Shown here: in pieces, positions 25,493-34,739 of the stretch
How positions within the stretch are numbered: position 1 is the stretch's first letter
Layout of the letters: the number at the start of each line of letters is the position of its first letter
NCBI GenBank assembly: GCA_017470245.1
Contig: JAFUEV010000059.1
Coordinates: 62,001 to 126,000 of the forward strand
DNA length: 64,000 nucleotides
Source: a bacterium
Lineage (GTDB): Bacteria > Cyanobacteriota > Vampirovibrionia > Gastranaerophilales > Gastranaerophilaceae
Direction of reading: 5' to 3'
Position numbers and translations under genes: made by a program
The notes under the pieces: model-generated
The model's input: the letters and a program-made list of their open reading frames with translations, nothing else
Database searches by the model: none
Told to the model about the DNA's origin: nothing

Positions 25493-27277
25493 ATGAAAAA
25501 CGGTTTACTAATATTTCCTCCGGGCGGTGATTTTACAAATCCGCATTTATCACTACCAATTTTGGCAGCTCAATTAAAATCTAACGGACATAATGTAAAA
25601 TGTATGGATTTGAGTATCGATTTTATTAATAAAATTTTTTCTGCCGATTATATAAGATATGCAATTCAAACAAATAAAAGTTTTTTTGAAAAATATTCAA
25701 AAAATTTCATAGAATTGGATAAAAGCAAAAACAAATATTTGATAAATAAATATCAAGGTATTAAAAATATGTTTGCTTCTGTTCCTGAGGATAAATTGAA
25801 AAAAATTCCTGCTGAAATTGAACAGGCAATGAATATATTAAAATCACCTATAAATAAAGATGACTTGAAATCATATCAAGAAGCAATGAATCTTTTTGTA
25901 TTTGTAAATAAATTTATTTCCATACTATTTTATCCATTAAATCAAATTAGAGATAACATTGAAAAAGATAGTTATTTAAATTTGAAAGATGTTATTTTTA
26001 ATAAAGAAATAAATGTTTTTATTGATTATTATCTGGAAAAATTAAAATCAATTTCAACTGATAAATGTGATTATATCGGAATATCAATTGGAGTTAGAGA
26101 CCAATTTATTCCTGGTTTAACAATAGCTGCTATGTTAAAGTCTAAAACTAATGCTCATATTAATATTGGTGGAAGCTATATAACAAGACAAATAGAAAAT
26201 ATCGTTAAAATTAAAGACATGTTTTCAACATTTGCCGATAGTTTTTCTTATGGTGAAGGTGAACAATCAATAGTTGAACTTGCAAAATATATAGATGGTA
26301 AAATTCCAATTGAAAATGTTCCACGACTTGTGTATATGAAAAATGATGAAATCCATATTTCTAAACCCTCTTTATCTGTCGATATGAATGAAATTTCTAT
26401 GCCCGATTTTTCTGATTATAATTTTGATAAATATATATGTCCTATGTATATCCTTCCTATCCAAATAGCTAGAGGTTGTAAATGGGGTAAATGTACTTTT
26501 TGTGATATCAGTATGGAAAAAACTCTAAGTACAAAAAGTATTGACAGATTAATTGACGAGTTGAAATTCTATAAAAATAATTTTGGCATTGAATTTTTTA
26601 ATGTAATAGATGAATCAGTTTATCCTGATTATCTTGATAAACTTTCGGACAGGTTAATAAAGGAAAAATTGAATCTGAATTTTAAAATAGAATGCAGGTT
26701 TGAAGACGGATTTAATTATAATTTGTTTAAGAAAATGAAAAAAGCAGGGTTTATATATATCTGTTGGGGCTTTGAATCAGCCAATGAACGAATATGTAAA
26801 TTGATAAATAAAGGTGTTAATATTAAAAATAGGTTAAAAATACTAAAAGATGCAGACAAAGCAGGAATATATAATCACCTTTTTTGTATAGTAAATTTTC
26901 CATCCGAAACATATTCTGAAGCATTGGAAACAGTTGATTTTCTTGCAAAACATAGTGATATTGTTCTATCTTCAGTTATTCATCCTTTTAGGCTGCTTCC
27001 TGCTTCTTTAATAGCAGGAAATCCTGAAGCTTTCGGAATAAAAATTTTACCGAAAGACAGTTGTGATTTTTCTTCCGAACTCAAATATGAATCAAACACT
27101 TCAATGGCAGTATATGAAATAAATAATATATTTAGAATGCATAAAGAAATAACAGACAAACAACTTTTTCTAAAAGTATTAAATTCTTTTTCTGCTGAGT
27201 TTTATTTTCTTTCTAAATATGGTTTAAAAGAGCTAAAAAAGCTGAATAAATCACTAAAGAATAAAATTACAATTTAA
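25493..27277 (+). CDS. B12-binding-domain radical SAM protein
   Basis: 594 residues. The N-terminus (LLIFPPGGDFTNPHLSLPIL) and VKCMDLSIDF are typical of the degenerate cobalamin-binding domain that precedes class B radical SAM enzymes. The cluster motif is RGCKWGKCTFC (about 330), i.e. Cx4Cx2C rather than Cx3Cx2C, a spacing also known in this subgroup. WGFESANERICKLINKGV is a typical downstream region. A helical insert (about 55-190) is large. The substrate is unknown. It is convergent with the phosphohexomutase and overlaps it by 11 nt. Confidence 0.85.
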   Translation: MKNGLLIFPPGGDFTNPHLSLPILAAQLKSNGHNVKCMDLSIDFINKIFSADYIRYAIQTNKSFFEKYSKNFIELDKSKNKYLINKYQGIKNMFASVPEDKLKKIPAEIEQAMNILKSPINKDDLKSYQEAMNLFVFVNKFISILFYPLNQIRDNIEKDSYLNLKDVIFNKEINVFIDYYLEKLKSISTDKCDYIGISIGVRDQFIPGLTIAAMLKSKTNAHINIGGSYITRQIENIVKIKDMFSTFADSFSYGEGEQSIVELAKYIDGKIPIENVPRLVYMKNDEIHISKPSLSVDMNEISMPDFSDYNFDKYICPMYILPIQIARGCKWGKCTFCDISMEKTLSTKSIDRLIDELKFYKNNFGIEFFNVIDESVYPDYLDKLSDRLIKEKLNLNFKIECRFEDGFNYNLFKKMKKAGFIYICWGFESANERICKLINKGVNIKNRLKILKDADKAGIYNHLFCIVNFPSETYSEALETVDFLAKHSDIVLSSVIHPFRLLPASLIAGNPEAFGIKILPKDSCDFSSELKYESNTSMAVYEINNIFRMHKEITDKQLFLKVLNSFSAEFYFLSKYGLKELKKLNKSLKNKITI

Positions 27278-28964
27278 AGAAATCAACTAAATCATTATTT
27301 ATTATATCAAAATTTTCTTGAGCTTCTTCCAGAGTCTTTCCTGTTGATTCTATTCTGCATCTTACCATTGGTTCGGTTCCGCTTTTTCTCATAAGTACGT
27401 TCGACCCGTCTGTTAAGAAAAATTTGTAACCGTCACCACCTTGTTTATATGATTCCATTCTCTTTTTACAATCTACTGTTCTTTCAACATCTATTTCGTG
27501 AGTTCCATAAAAATCAGTATCTCCGTTTACTGCGTTATCATATAATTTTTCCGCTTTCTGCATAATTTTGTTTTTCGATTCATCATCAGGAAACTTTTTT
27601 GAAATATTTTCTGAGACATAATATGTTCCTATGTCTTTCTTTAAATCGGAAAGGATTGTTGACAGCGGTTTTTCTTCTTCTGCCATTAAGTCCATAATTA
27701 ATGAAATAGCAATAATTCCGTCTTTTTCGGGAATATGTCCGTTTACGGTTAACCCTCCGGATTCTTCACCTGCGATAAGAATATCACTACCTTGTTCTCT
27801 TAATTTTAATATATCACTACCCAGATATTTAAAACCTACAGGTGTTTCATATACATCCAAATTATGTTTTTCCGCAATCTTATCAATTTGTTCTGATGTA
27901 GATTGACTTCTTACTATTGCTCCTTCAACCCCTTTATTATCTGCTAAATGGTGTGCAACCAACAAAAGTACATCATTTGTGCTTATAAAATTGCCTTTTT
28001 CGTCTATAACTCCAAATCTGTCTGCATCTCCGTCATTCGCAAATCCAACAACAAGCCCTGTTTTATCACTGTGAGATACTGTATCTTTAAGCAACGACAA
28101 ATTTTCTTCTGTTGGGTTTGGTCCTTCTTGTCCTGATGATTTTACAGGAATAAAAGGAATACCTTTCTTTTTTAATAATTTGGGTACAACATAATTTCCT
28201 GTTCCTTCTAATCCGTCATAATATACGGTGAGTCCGGAATCTCTTATTTTATCCCAGTCTATAATACCTTTGCTGATTCTTTTATAGTACATATCGAACG
28301 GGTCAATTTCTTTAATGTTCCCCTTCTCTGTTTTTAATTCAGTATATACACCACGTTCTGCAATATCTCTGATGTTTTGTGCTATTTTTTGAGTAATATC
28401 TGTTCCTGCTATTGCACCATCATCTGTTACAAAATTATATCCCCCGTCTTTCCAAGGATTATGGCTTGCCGTCATTAATACAGCCAAATCAATATCGTTT
28501 TGTTCTGCTGCATAAGCAAGTAATGGGGAAGGAACAGGCTCTGTTATATGTATAACGTCGATACCTTGTCCTGCTAATGTATCTCTTATTAAAGGAAGAG
28601 ATTCTCTGGTCGCTTGTCTTGTGTCGCCGCCTATAAGAATAGTAGGCTTATGACCCTCTTGTTCTGCTTTTTCTTTAACATAATCAGCCATACCGAGAGT
28701 TATTAAATTGACAATCGGCGGAGTAAACGTTTCACCCATATATTCCGCCCTGTGACCGGCTGTTGATGTTTCATAACTATGGGCTATTTTATCTGCCATT
28801 TCAGTTTCTACATTAACCGGTTTTACTTCGTATTTCCCTGAAAAAGTTACCGTATCTGCATTTAATTTAGGCTGATAATTTGTATTAACAGTATAATTGC
28901 TTGTCTTTTGAACATTCTTTAAAGAAGGGAAATAATTAAAACCTTTTAATGCACTTATTCTCAT
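27267..28964 (-). CDS. Phosphoglucomutase/phosphomannomutase family protein with N-terminal extension
   Basis: Alpha-D-phosphohexomutase, 565 residues. Active-site serine S167 lies in LMTASHNPWKDGGYNF, the metal loop is FANDGDADRFGVID, the sugar-binding loop is GEESGGL and the phosphate-binding loop is RKSGTEPMVRCRIE. The first ~50 residues are not part of the fold: MRISALKGFNYF, then an Asn/Thr-rich stretch and DTVTFSGKY (about 37-45), like N-termini of other proteins here. It supplies sugar phosphates for glycans. AGGAG precedes the ATG. Confidence 0.9.
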   Translation of the reverse strand: MRISALKGFNYFPSLKNVQKTSNYTVNTNYQPKLNADTVTFSGKYEVKPVNVETEMADKIAHSYETSTAGHRAEYMGETFTPPIVNLITLGMADYVKEKAEQEGHKPTILIGGDTRQATRESLPLIRDTLAGQGIDVIHITEPVPSPLLAYAAEQNDIDLAVLMTASHNPWKDGGYNFVTDDGAIAGTDITQKIAQNIRDIAERGVYTELKTEKGNIKEIDPFDMYYKRISKGIIDWDKIRDSGLTVYYDGLEGTGNYVVPKLLKKKGIPFIPVKSSGQEGPNPTEENLSLLKDTVSHSDKTGLVVGFANDGDADRFGVIDEKGNFISTNDVLLLVAHHLADNKGVEGAIVRSQSTSEQIDKIAEKHNLDVYETPVGFKYLGSDILKLREQGSDILIAGEESGGLTVNGHIPEKDGIIAISLIMDLMAEEEKPLSTILSDLKKDIGTYYVSENISKKFPDDESKNKIMQKAEKLYDNAVNGDTDFYGTHEIDVERTVDCKKRMESYKQGGDGYKFFLTDGSNVLMRKSGTEPMVRCRIESTGKTLEEAQENFDIINNDLVDFFKL

Positions 28965-29040
28965 TATTCTATTCTCCTAATAAACACAAATAAATAATAA
29001 TCCTTTTTTGCTATTATTCATATACTTTACGTAATTTTTG

Positions 29041-29067
29041 TTACATTCATTTAATTAAATGATGTAA
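29041..29067. promoter_or_regulatory. Near-perfect palindrome in a divergent promoter region
   Basis: TTACATTCATTTAA and TTAAATGATGTAA are complementary halves except for one extra T, forming a 27-nt palindrome between the divergent phosphohexomutase and response-regulator genes. It is a candidate operator; the ends TTACA/TGTAA recur in other promoters here. Confidence 0.45.
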
Positions 29068-29151
29068 GAATCATTACTAATATAAAATATTGATTTTGTG
29101 TTGTATGTTTAAACCCCTTTGCTAACAGTTAAATTCACTTTTTATTAATCT

Positions 29152-29179
29152 AAAGGTTTAGACCTTAATATAAACCTTT
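29152..29179. repeat. Inverted repeat AAAGGTTTA / TAAACCTTT
   Basis: Perfect 9-bp arms at 29152-29160 and 29171-29179, 10-nt loop. A similar half (TTTAAACCCCTTT, 29108-29120) lies upstream. It is a candidate operator or mRNA structure before the two-component operon. It is not followed by a T run, so not a terminator. The rest of the 306-nt gap holds no gene I can support. Confidence 0.5.
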
Positions 29180-29270
29180 CCGTTGATAAAAATTCATCTT
29201 CTTATGGATGAGCAGCCATGCCCGTACATGTAATATGTAAATATAAGGATAAGTTACAGGGAGCGACGGT

Positions 29271-29987
29271 GTGTATATGAAAAGAACAATGGAATTTACG
29301 AAAAAAGTAAAAATAATTTTAGTAGATGATAATTTTGATCATCTGTTGGGGATACGTGAACTCGTTAATATGGAAACAAATTTTGAGGTTATTGCAACGG
29401 CTACAAATGCAAATATAGCAATCAACCTCGTGAAAAAATATCAGCCTGATGTTGTTCTTATGGACGTTAATATGCCGGAGAAAGACGGCTTAACTGCCAT
29501 AAGTGAAATTGAAAGACTGAATTTGAATACAAAAGTTATAGCTTTAACAGGATATGATGATCCGGATTTGATTTTTAGAGCTATGAAAATAGGTGCTAAA
29601 GGTTATATTCTAAAAACTATGGCATCTGCACAATTGATATATGCTATTGAAGAAGTAATGCAAGGTAAAATATATTTGCCGTCAGGATTATCTTCAAGAT
29701 TCTTTGAATATTTCCAAAAAACGTTCAGAGAAGAAAACAACAATGCTGCTAATGAAGAAAACTTACTTCAATATCTGACTCAAAGAGAAGAAGAAGTCCT
29801 TGAATTATTAACTCAAGGTGTAACATATAAGGGCGTTGCACAACAATTATTTATAAGTGAAACTACAGTTAAAACTCACGTAAATAATATATTCCAAAAA
29901 TTGCAGGTAAATGACAGAACTCAAGCTGTTCTTTATGCAATTAATAACGGATTTCTAAACAGAAAAAAATTGAAAATGGCTATCTAA
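29271..29987 (+). CDS. NarL/FixJ-type response regulator
   Basis: 238 residues. The receiver (about 13-130) has D19-D20 and phospho-acceptor D65 in VVLMDVNMP, with K near GYILKTMA. The C-terminal LuxR-type HTH (about 168-230) reads LTQREEEVLELLTQG and ISETTVKTHVNNIFQKLQV. GTG 29271 is preferred because AGGGAG lies 7 nt upstream; ATG 29277 is also in frame. The histidine kinase starts 6 nt after its stop, so the two form a pair. The signal is unknown. Confidence 0.93.
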   Translation: MYMKRTMEFTKKVKIILVDDNFDHLLGIRELVNMETNFEVIATATNANIAINLVKKYQPDVVLMDVNMPEKDGLTAISEIERLNLNTKVIALTGYDDPDLIFRAMKIGAKGYILKTMASAQLIYAIEEVMQGKIYLPSGLSSRFFEYFQKTFREENNNAANEENLLQYLTQREEEVLELLTQGVTYKGVAQQLFISETTVKTHVNNIFQKLQVNDRTQAVLYAINNGFLNRKKLKMAI

Positions 29988-29993
29988 TTAAAA

Positions 29994-31244
29994 ATGAGAA
30001 ATAAATATAATACTTTAAGTAAATACATTTTTGAAAATTCAGAGAGAGAATACCGAAAAGAGAGCATTGACGCTCTCTTTCGCTCGATTTTAGAACCGAT
30101 TGTATCAAATCAAAAAATTGAAGCTTGTGTTTTATTACGTTTAAATGAAATCAATTCTTTTGATTCTTTGATTAAGCGTTTAAATTTTTCAGGGGCAAAA
30201 ATTATCGGATATAGTGATGTTTTTGAAAAAAATTATTCTAATGAAAATCTTTGGGGAACAACGGAATTTGTTGTTGTATTATCACAAAGATATTCTGCTG
30301 CATTAATTTGGGACTATTCATCTTCTTCCGTCAGCAATTTATCTAATATTTGTTTACTGTTTAATTCTAAAATTATTTCAGATATTGCTAAAAACATACT
30401 TTCAAATTCAACTTATGATTTTAAAGATTTACTTATAAAATATAATCCTGACAGACGTGAAAATATGTCCTTAAATTATGCTGTTAATTCTATATCTTTA
30501 CTATTAAATGAAAAAAATGAAGAACTTGTATTTTCAGAAAAAGAAAAAACATCATTAATGACCTCTGATGATACGTATCAGACAGCTCAAATAGTTGCAG
30601 AAAAAGCAAAATATATTGCACATGAAATAAAAAACAATCTTTCTATAATAAATTTATACTCAAAGATAACCGAAAAAAGGTTGGAAAATATTAATATGGA
30701 TAAAGACGTTTCTGACTCTGTATACAATGCTATCAAAAATGTTACAACTGCATCCGAAAATATTTCTTCGTTAATTAATGATTTAAGGTGTTTATCAGCT
30801 CCTTATATTACAGAAATTAATTTAAATGAATTTATAGATAATACTATAATGTTATGCACAGAGAAAGCAAATAATTCTAAAGTGAAAATTAATACAGAAC
30901 AACCGGAAGATATAATTATTCATACAGATAAAATAAAGTTGCAATGTGCTTTAACAAATATAATTTTTAATGCGATAGAGGCTTGTCAGCCTAATGATAA
31001 AGTAAGTATTTCTGTCAATAAAAACACCTCTGATGTGGAAATATATATAAAGAATAATGGTGATATCATTCCCGAAAATCTAAGAGAAAAAATCTTTGAA
31101 GTTGATTTTACGACGAAAAAAACCGGTAATGGTTTGGGACTTGCTATTTGTAAAAAACAAATGCAATTGTTGAATGGTGACATACAATTGATATCTTCAT
31201 CCGAAGAAGAAACGATTTTTAAAATTATTCTGCCTTTAAAATAA
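29994..31244 (+). CDS. Sensor histidine kinase
   Basis: 416 residues, apparently soluble: no transmembrane helix is visible. About 1-185 is an unassigned sensor region, possibly GAF-like. The H-box is AHEIKNNLSIINLYSK with H210, the N-box TNIIFNAIEAC with N326, and the G-box KKTGNGLGLAI (about 375-385). The H-box is of the HEIKN type rather than the HisKA_3 type normally paired with NarL-family regulators. It is directly downstream of its probable partner. No ribosome site is evident. Confidence 0.9.
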   Translation: MRNKYNTLSKYIFENSEREYRKESIDALFRSILEPIVSNQKIEACVLLRLNEINSFDSLIKRLNFSGAKIIGYSDVFEKNYSNENLWGTTEFVVVLSQRYSAALIWDYSSSSVSNLSNICLLFNSKIISDIAKNILSNSTYDFKDLLIKYNPDRRENMSLNYAVNSISLLLNEKNEELVFSEKEKTSLMTSDDTYQTAQIVAEKAKYIAHEIKNNLSIINLYSKITEKRLENINMDKDVSDSVYNAIKNVTTASENISSLINDLRCLSAPYITEINLNEFIDNTIMLCTEKANNSKVKINTEQPEDIIIHTDKIKLQCALTNIIFNAIEACQPNDKVSISVNKNTSDVEIYIKNNGDIIPENLREKIFEVDFTTKKTGNGLGLAICKKQMQLLNGDIQLISSSEEETIFKIILPLK

Positions 31245-31248
31245 GATG

Positions 31249-32619
31249 TTAATTATCATCATCTTCTTTGTATACAATTAACTTTCCGTTTGCGGTTTTT
31301 TGTGCGGTTAATTCTCCATTTTCGTTATATCTTCTGAATGAACCGTCCGGTGATTTTATAACTCTTATGTATCCGTGTAATTTTGTATATCCCGGCATAC
31401 TGTCTAATGAATTGAAAACTTTTCCTGTATAAGGAGCAAATTCTCTTATTGTTCCGTCAGAAAGTCTTTCTCTAACGAGTTGCCCCCTGTTAAAGTCTCT
31501 TATTGTACCGTCTGAAATTTTTTCGTGTGATAACATATTGTTTCTTCCGTATATATAGAAGTAGGTTAAACCGTTAATGTCATCTCTGCTTACAAGAAAG
31601 CCCTTTTTATTATATTGTTTAGTTGTTCCGTCAGGTTTTCTTTCTCCTTGAATTTTACCGTCTTCGTAAAAGAGTTGAATTGTTCCATCCCTTTTTATTT
31701 CGCTTTTTTTTATTCCGTTCGGGTATAATTCTATTCTTCTTCCGTCACTATATTGTTTAACGGCAATTCTTCCGTTTTCGTAATATTCTAAACCACTTCC
31801 GTCAGCTTTTATATCTGCAGATAAGCTGCCGTTTTCATAAAAACTTTTGTAGCCGCCATCTTCAAGCGGTAATGTTTTTAAGTTGCCGTTTTGATAGTAT
31901 TCTTTCTTTTTGCCGTTGCTTAAAGTAATTGATTCAATTTGTTTGTTCGGGTAGTATGAAACAATATGTCCGTCAGATGTTATTTTCCTTTTTGTGTTTC
32001 CGTTACTGTAATATTCTATTCCACTTCCGTCTGCATTATATTCTGCTTGTGTGTTTCCGTCTTCAAAGTATATAGTTCTGCTTCCGTCCGGTCGGTCTTC
32101 CAAACTTATTTTCCCGTCAGGATAAAATACTTTTTGGCTTCCGTCGGGAGACTTTATACTCATTATTTGACCTTTTTCGTAGTAAGTTGAAACCGAGCCA
32201 TCCAAGTGCTTATTTGGAATATTTGTAATTATCCCTTCATCCATTATGAATTTGGGTTTTCTTGTATCTTGTGTATTTTCTAAAATATCTTCGGTACGTA
32301 AAACTCGTGTTTTTAAAATATCTGTTGATTGTCCAAAAACAGAAGATAGTATGTTTATTAAATTAGTTTTTGTACTTTGTTCTTTATCTATTACCAATGG
32401 ATTTTCTTTAATGTGTTTCGCTTTTTCCAATAATTGAGCATCTTTATTTGTTGCAAAAATTGCAGTTGTTTTGTTTCCTCTGTATTTTATTTTATATGTA
32501 GAGAGTGCATAGACTTTACTTCTTTTACCTTTTAAAAGTTCTTCCGTATTATTAACATCTTCTGTTCTTCCCTTTACGATGTACTTACCGGTAAAACTCG
32601 GAGTATATTGAATATTCAT
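31249..32619 (-). CDS. Tandem beta-repeat protein (MORN/YwqK-like, resembling TCP10/CPAP G-box repeats)
   Basis: 456 residues. It begins MNIQYTPSFTGKYIVKG, then a mixed region to ~140, then about 14 tandem repeats of 20-24 residues with the pattern DG-x(2-5)-Y/F-x-x-G-x-I/K (for example DGSRTIYFEDGNTQAEY and DGSGLEYYENGRIAV). The pattern fits MORN/YwqK repeats and also resembles the G-box of centriolar TCP10/CPAP proteins, which forms a free-standing beta-sheet. No signal peptide is seen. GGAAAGG precedes the ATG. Function unknown. Confidence 0.8.
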   Translation of the reverse strand: MNIQYTPSFTGKYIVKGRTEDVNNTEELLKGKRSKVYALSTYKIKYRGNKTTAIFATNKDAQLLEKAKHIKENPLVIDKEQSTKTNLINILSSVFGQSTDILKTRVLRTEDILENTQDTRKPKFIMDEGIITNIPNKHLDGSVSTYYEKGQIMSIKSPDGSQKVFYPDGKISLEDRPDGSRTIYFEDGNTQAEYNADGSGIEYYSNGNTKRKITSDGHIVSYYPNKQIESITLSNGKKKEYYQNGNLKTLPLEDGGYKSFYENGSLSADIKADGSGLEYYENGRIAVKQYSDGRRIELYPNGIKKSEIKRDGTIQLFYEDGKIQGERKPDGTTKQYNKKGFLVSRDDINGLTYFYIYGRNNMLSHEKISDGTIRDFNRGQLVRERLSDGTIREFAPYTGKVFNSLDSMPGYTKLHGYIRVIKSPDGSFRRYNENGELTAQKTANGKLIVYKEDDDN

Positions 32620-32753
32620 ATTAATAGCCTTTCCGAAAATTTTAAAACTCCTAAAAGAATAGTTTGATATTATATTTTATCTTCGTTGATATTTCTTCAC
32701 ATAATAAAATATTTAAAATTTGTGTATTTCTTTTCTCTATGGTGTTTCAATCG

Positions 32754-32759
32754 TATAAT
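32754..32759 (+). promoter_or_regulatory. -10 box for a leaderless helicase mRNA
   Basis: A perfect TATAAT ends 6 nt before ATG 32766 and there is no Shine-Dalgarno. This supports the shorter start over the ATG at 32664. Confidence 0.5.
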
Positions 32760-32765
32760 GTTTTT

Positions 32766-34730
32766 ATGGATAATCTCACAGTAAAAAAATATACGCTTAA
32801 AAGAGTTGAAACCAAAGCTGTTTATAAAGTTGATTATGAAAAAGAGCTTAATCCTCAACAACTTGAAGCAGTTATACAAAAAGAAGGTGCAATACTTGTT
32901 ATTGCAGGTGCCGGTTCAGGAAAAACAAAAACATTGACATATCGAGTCGCCAGACTCATAGAAGATGGGGTTAATCCTGCAAATATTTTATTATTAACTT
33001 TTACAAAAAAAGCTGCAGCGGAAATGTTATCAAGAGCATCTATTGTACTTGATTCACGATGTGAAAAAGTCGCAGGCGGTACGTTTCATTCTTTTGCAAA
33101 TATTATTCTAAGAAAATACTCTGCTTTACTTGAATTGCAAAATAATTTTACAATTACAGATAGGGCTGACAGTGAAGATATTGTTAATCATATAAGAGCT
33201 AATTTAATTGGAAAGCAAGAAAAACGTTTTCCTAAAAAAGGTACAATTCTTGATATATATTCAAAATCGGTAAATAAAAATATTCCCTCTGATGAAGTTA
33301 TTTCGTCTGAATATGCTCAATTTGAACATTGTACCGATAAAATTAATGAAATAATTATTGAATATAATAATTACAAAAGAAAAAATTCTATACTGGATTA
33401 TGATGATTTGCTTTTGTATTTGCGTACATTATTGGAAGCAAAGCCTGAAATAAGAAAAAAACTTTCAAATCAGTATAAATATATAATGGTTGATGAATAT
33501 CAGGATACAAATACGATACAAGCTCAAATAATAAGCCTTTTGGCATCAGAACATAATAATGTAATGGCAGTTGGCGATGATTCTCAAAGTATATATTCAT
33601 TTAGAGGTGCTAATTTTAAGAATATATTAGATTTCCCTGATGTTTTTCCTAATACTAAAATTATCAAACTTGAACAAAATTACAGAAGTTCTCAAAATAT
33701 TCTTAGACTTGCAAATGAAATATTGAATAAAGCAAAGGAAAAATATACAAAAAAATTATTCTCTACTATTGCAAGTCCAATAATGCCTGCATTAATCAGT
33801 GCAGCTGACTCTAAAACAGAAGCTGAATTTATAGCTCAAAGGGTTTTGGAACTCTCCGAAGAAGAAAATATTCCGTTAAATGATATATGTGTTCTTGCAA
33901 GGAGTGCAAGAATGACTTATGAACTTGAAATTGAGCTTGCTAAAAAAAGTATTCCGTATAAAAAGTTTGGCGGAATGAAATTTATAGAGGCAGCACATGT
34001 AAAAGATGTTATAGCTCATTTAAGAGTAATATTGAATCCTAATGATATTATAAGCTATACAAGAATATTGCTATTGCTTGATGGGGTTGGAAATCAGACT
34101 GCAAATAAATTATTGCCCGTATTAATAGAAAGTAATGATATCAAAGATAAAAAATTACCGGTGAAAAATCCTGAAGCTGTAATAAGTTTAACCAAATTAA
34201 TAAATGAAAATCAAAAGAATATTTTTGCGCCTTCTAAGGTTGTGCAAAATGTAATAAAATATTATGAACCTTTGTTAAAAGATAAGTATGATGATTATAC
34301 AAAGCGTGAAAAAGACTTGGAACATTTTATTGCATTGAGTGAAAAATATACAAGTTTGGAAGATTTTTTAAGCGACCTTGCATTGGAACCTCCCGATACT
34401 TCAATGACTGATGTTGAAGAAGGTGCGCATAAAGATGAGTATTTAACTCTATCTACAATACATAGTGCAAAAGGATTGGAATATAAAGCGGTATTTATAA
34501 TTGGTGCCGTCGACGGAAGATTTCCGTCTTTATATTCATTCAATTCACCTGAAGAATTGGATGAAGAATTAAGGCTTATGTATGTGGCTATAACGAGGGC
34601 AAAAACACATCTTTCTATTACCTATCCTATTGATATGTTTGATTATTCAACAGGTATGGTTCTTTCAAAACCATCAAGGTTTTTTGACGATATTGAACAA
34701 GATATCCTTGAAAAATGGGTTATTGAATAA
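32766..34730 (+). CDS. UvrD/PcrA-like superfamily 1A DNA helicase
   Basis: ATP-dependent 3'-5' helicase. All motifs are present: AGAGSGKT (I), LLTFTKKAA (Ia), VDEYQDTN (II), GDDSQSIYSFRGA (III), LEQNYRS (IV), TIHSAKGLEYKAVFI (V) and EELRLMYVAITRAK (VI). From ATG 32766 it is 654 residues. The frame is open to 32664, but that 34-residue extension is hydrophobic and unlike the family, and a TATAAT ends 6 nt before 32766. It is somewhat short for PcrA/UvrD, which often have about 720 residues. Convergent with the EF-hand gene. Confidence 0.92.
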   Translation: MDNLTVKKYTLKRVETKAVYKVDYEKELNPQQLEAVIQKEGAILVIAGAGSGKTKTLTYRVARLIEDGVNPANILLLTFTKKAAAEMLSRASIVLDSRCEKVAGGTFHSFANIILRKYSALLELQNNFTITDRADSEDIVNHIRANLIGKQEKRFPKKGTILDIYSKSVNKNIPSDEVISSEYAQFEHCTDKINEIIIEYNNYKRKNSILDYDDLLLYLRTLLEAKPEIRKKLSNQYKYIMVDEYQDTNTIQAQIISLLASEHNNVMAVGDDSQSIYSFRGANFKNILDFPDVFPNTKIIKLEQNYRSSQNILRLANEILNKAKEKYTKKLFSTIASPIMPALISAADSKTEAEFIAQRVLELSEEENIPLNDICVLARSARMTYELEIELAKKSIPYKKFGGMKFIEAAHVKDVIAHLRVILNPNDIISYTRILLLLDGVGNQTANKLLPVLIESNDIKDKKLPVKNPEAVISLTKLINENQKNIFAPSKVVQNVIKYYEPLLKDKYDDYTKREKDLEHFIALSEKYTSLEDFLSDLALEPPDTSMTDVEEGAHKDEYLTLSTIHSAKGLEYKAVFIIGAVDGRFPSLYSFNSPEELDEELRLMYVAITRAKTHLSITYPIDMFDYSTGMVLSKPSRFFDDIEQDILEKWVIE

Positions 34731-34739
34731 AATTCTTTA

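Noticed and set aside
32664..32765. 34-residue hydrophobic N-terminal extension of the helicase, possible signal anchor
   Set aside because: UvrD-type helicases are cytoplasmic; a TATAAT six bases before ATG 32766 explains the gene start, so the upstream part is probably untranslated.
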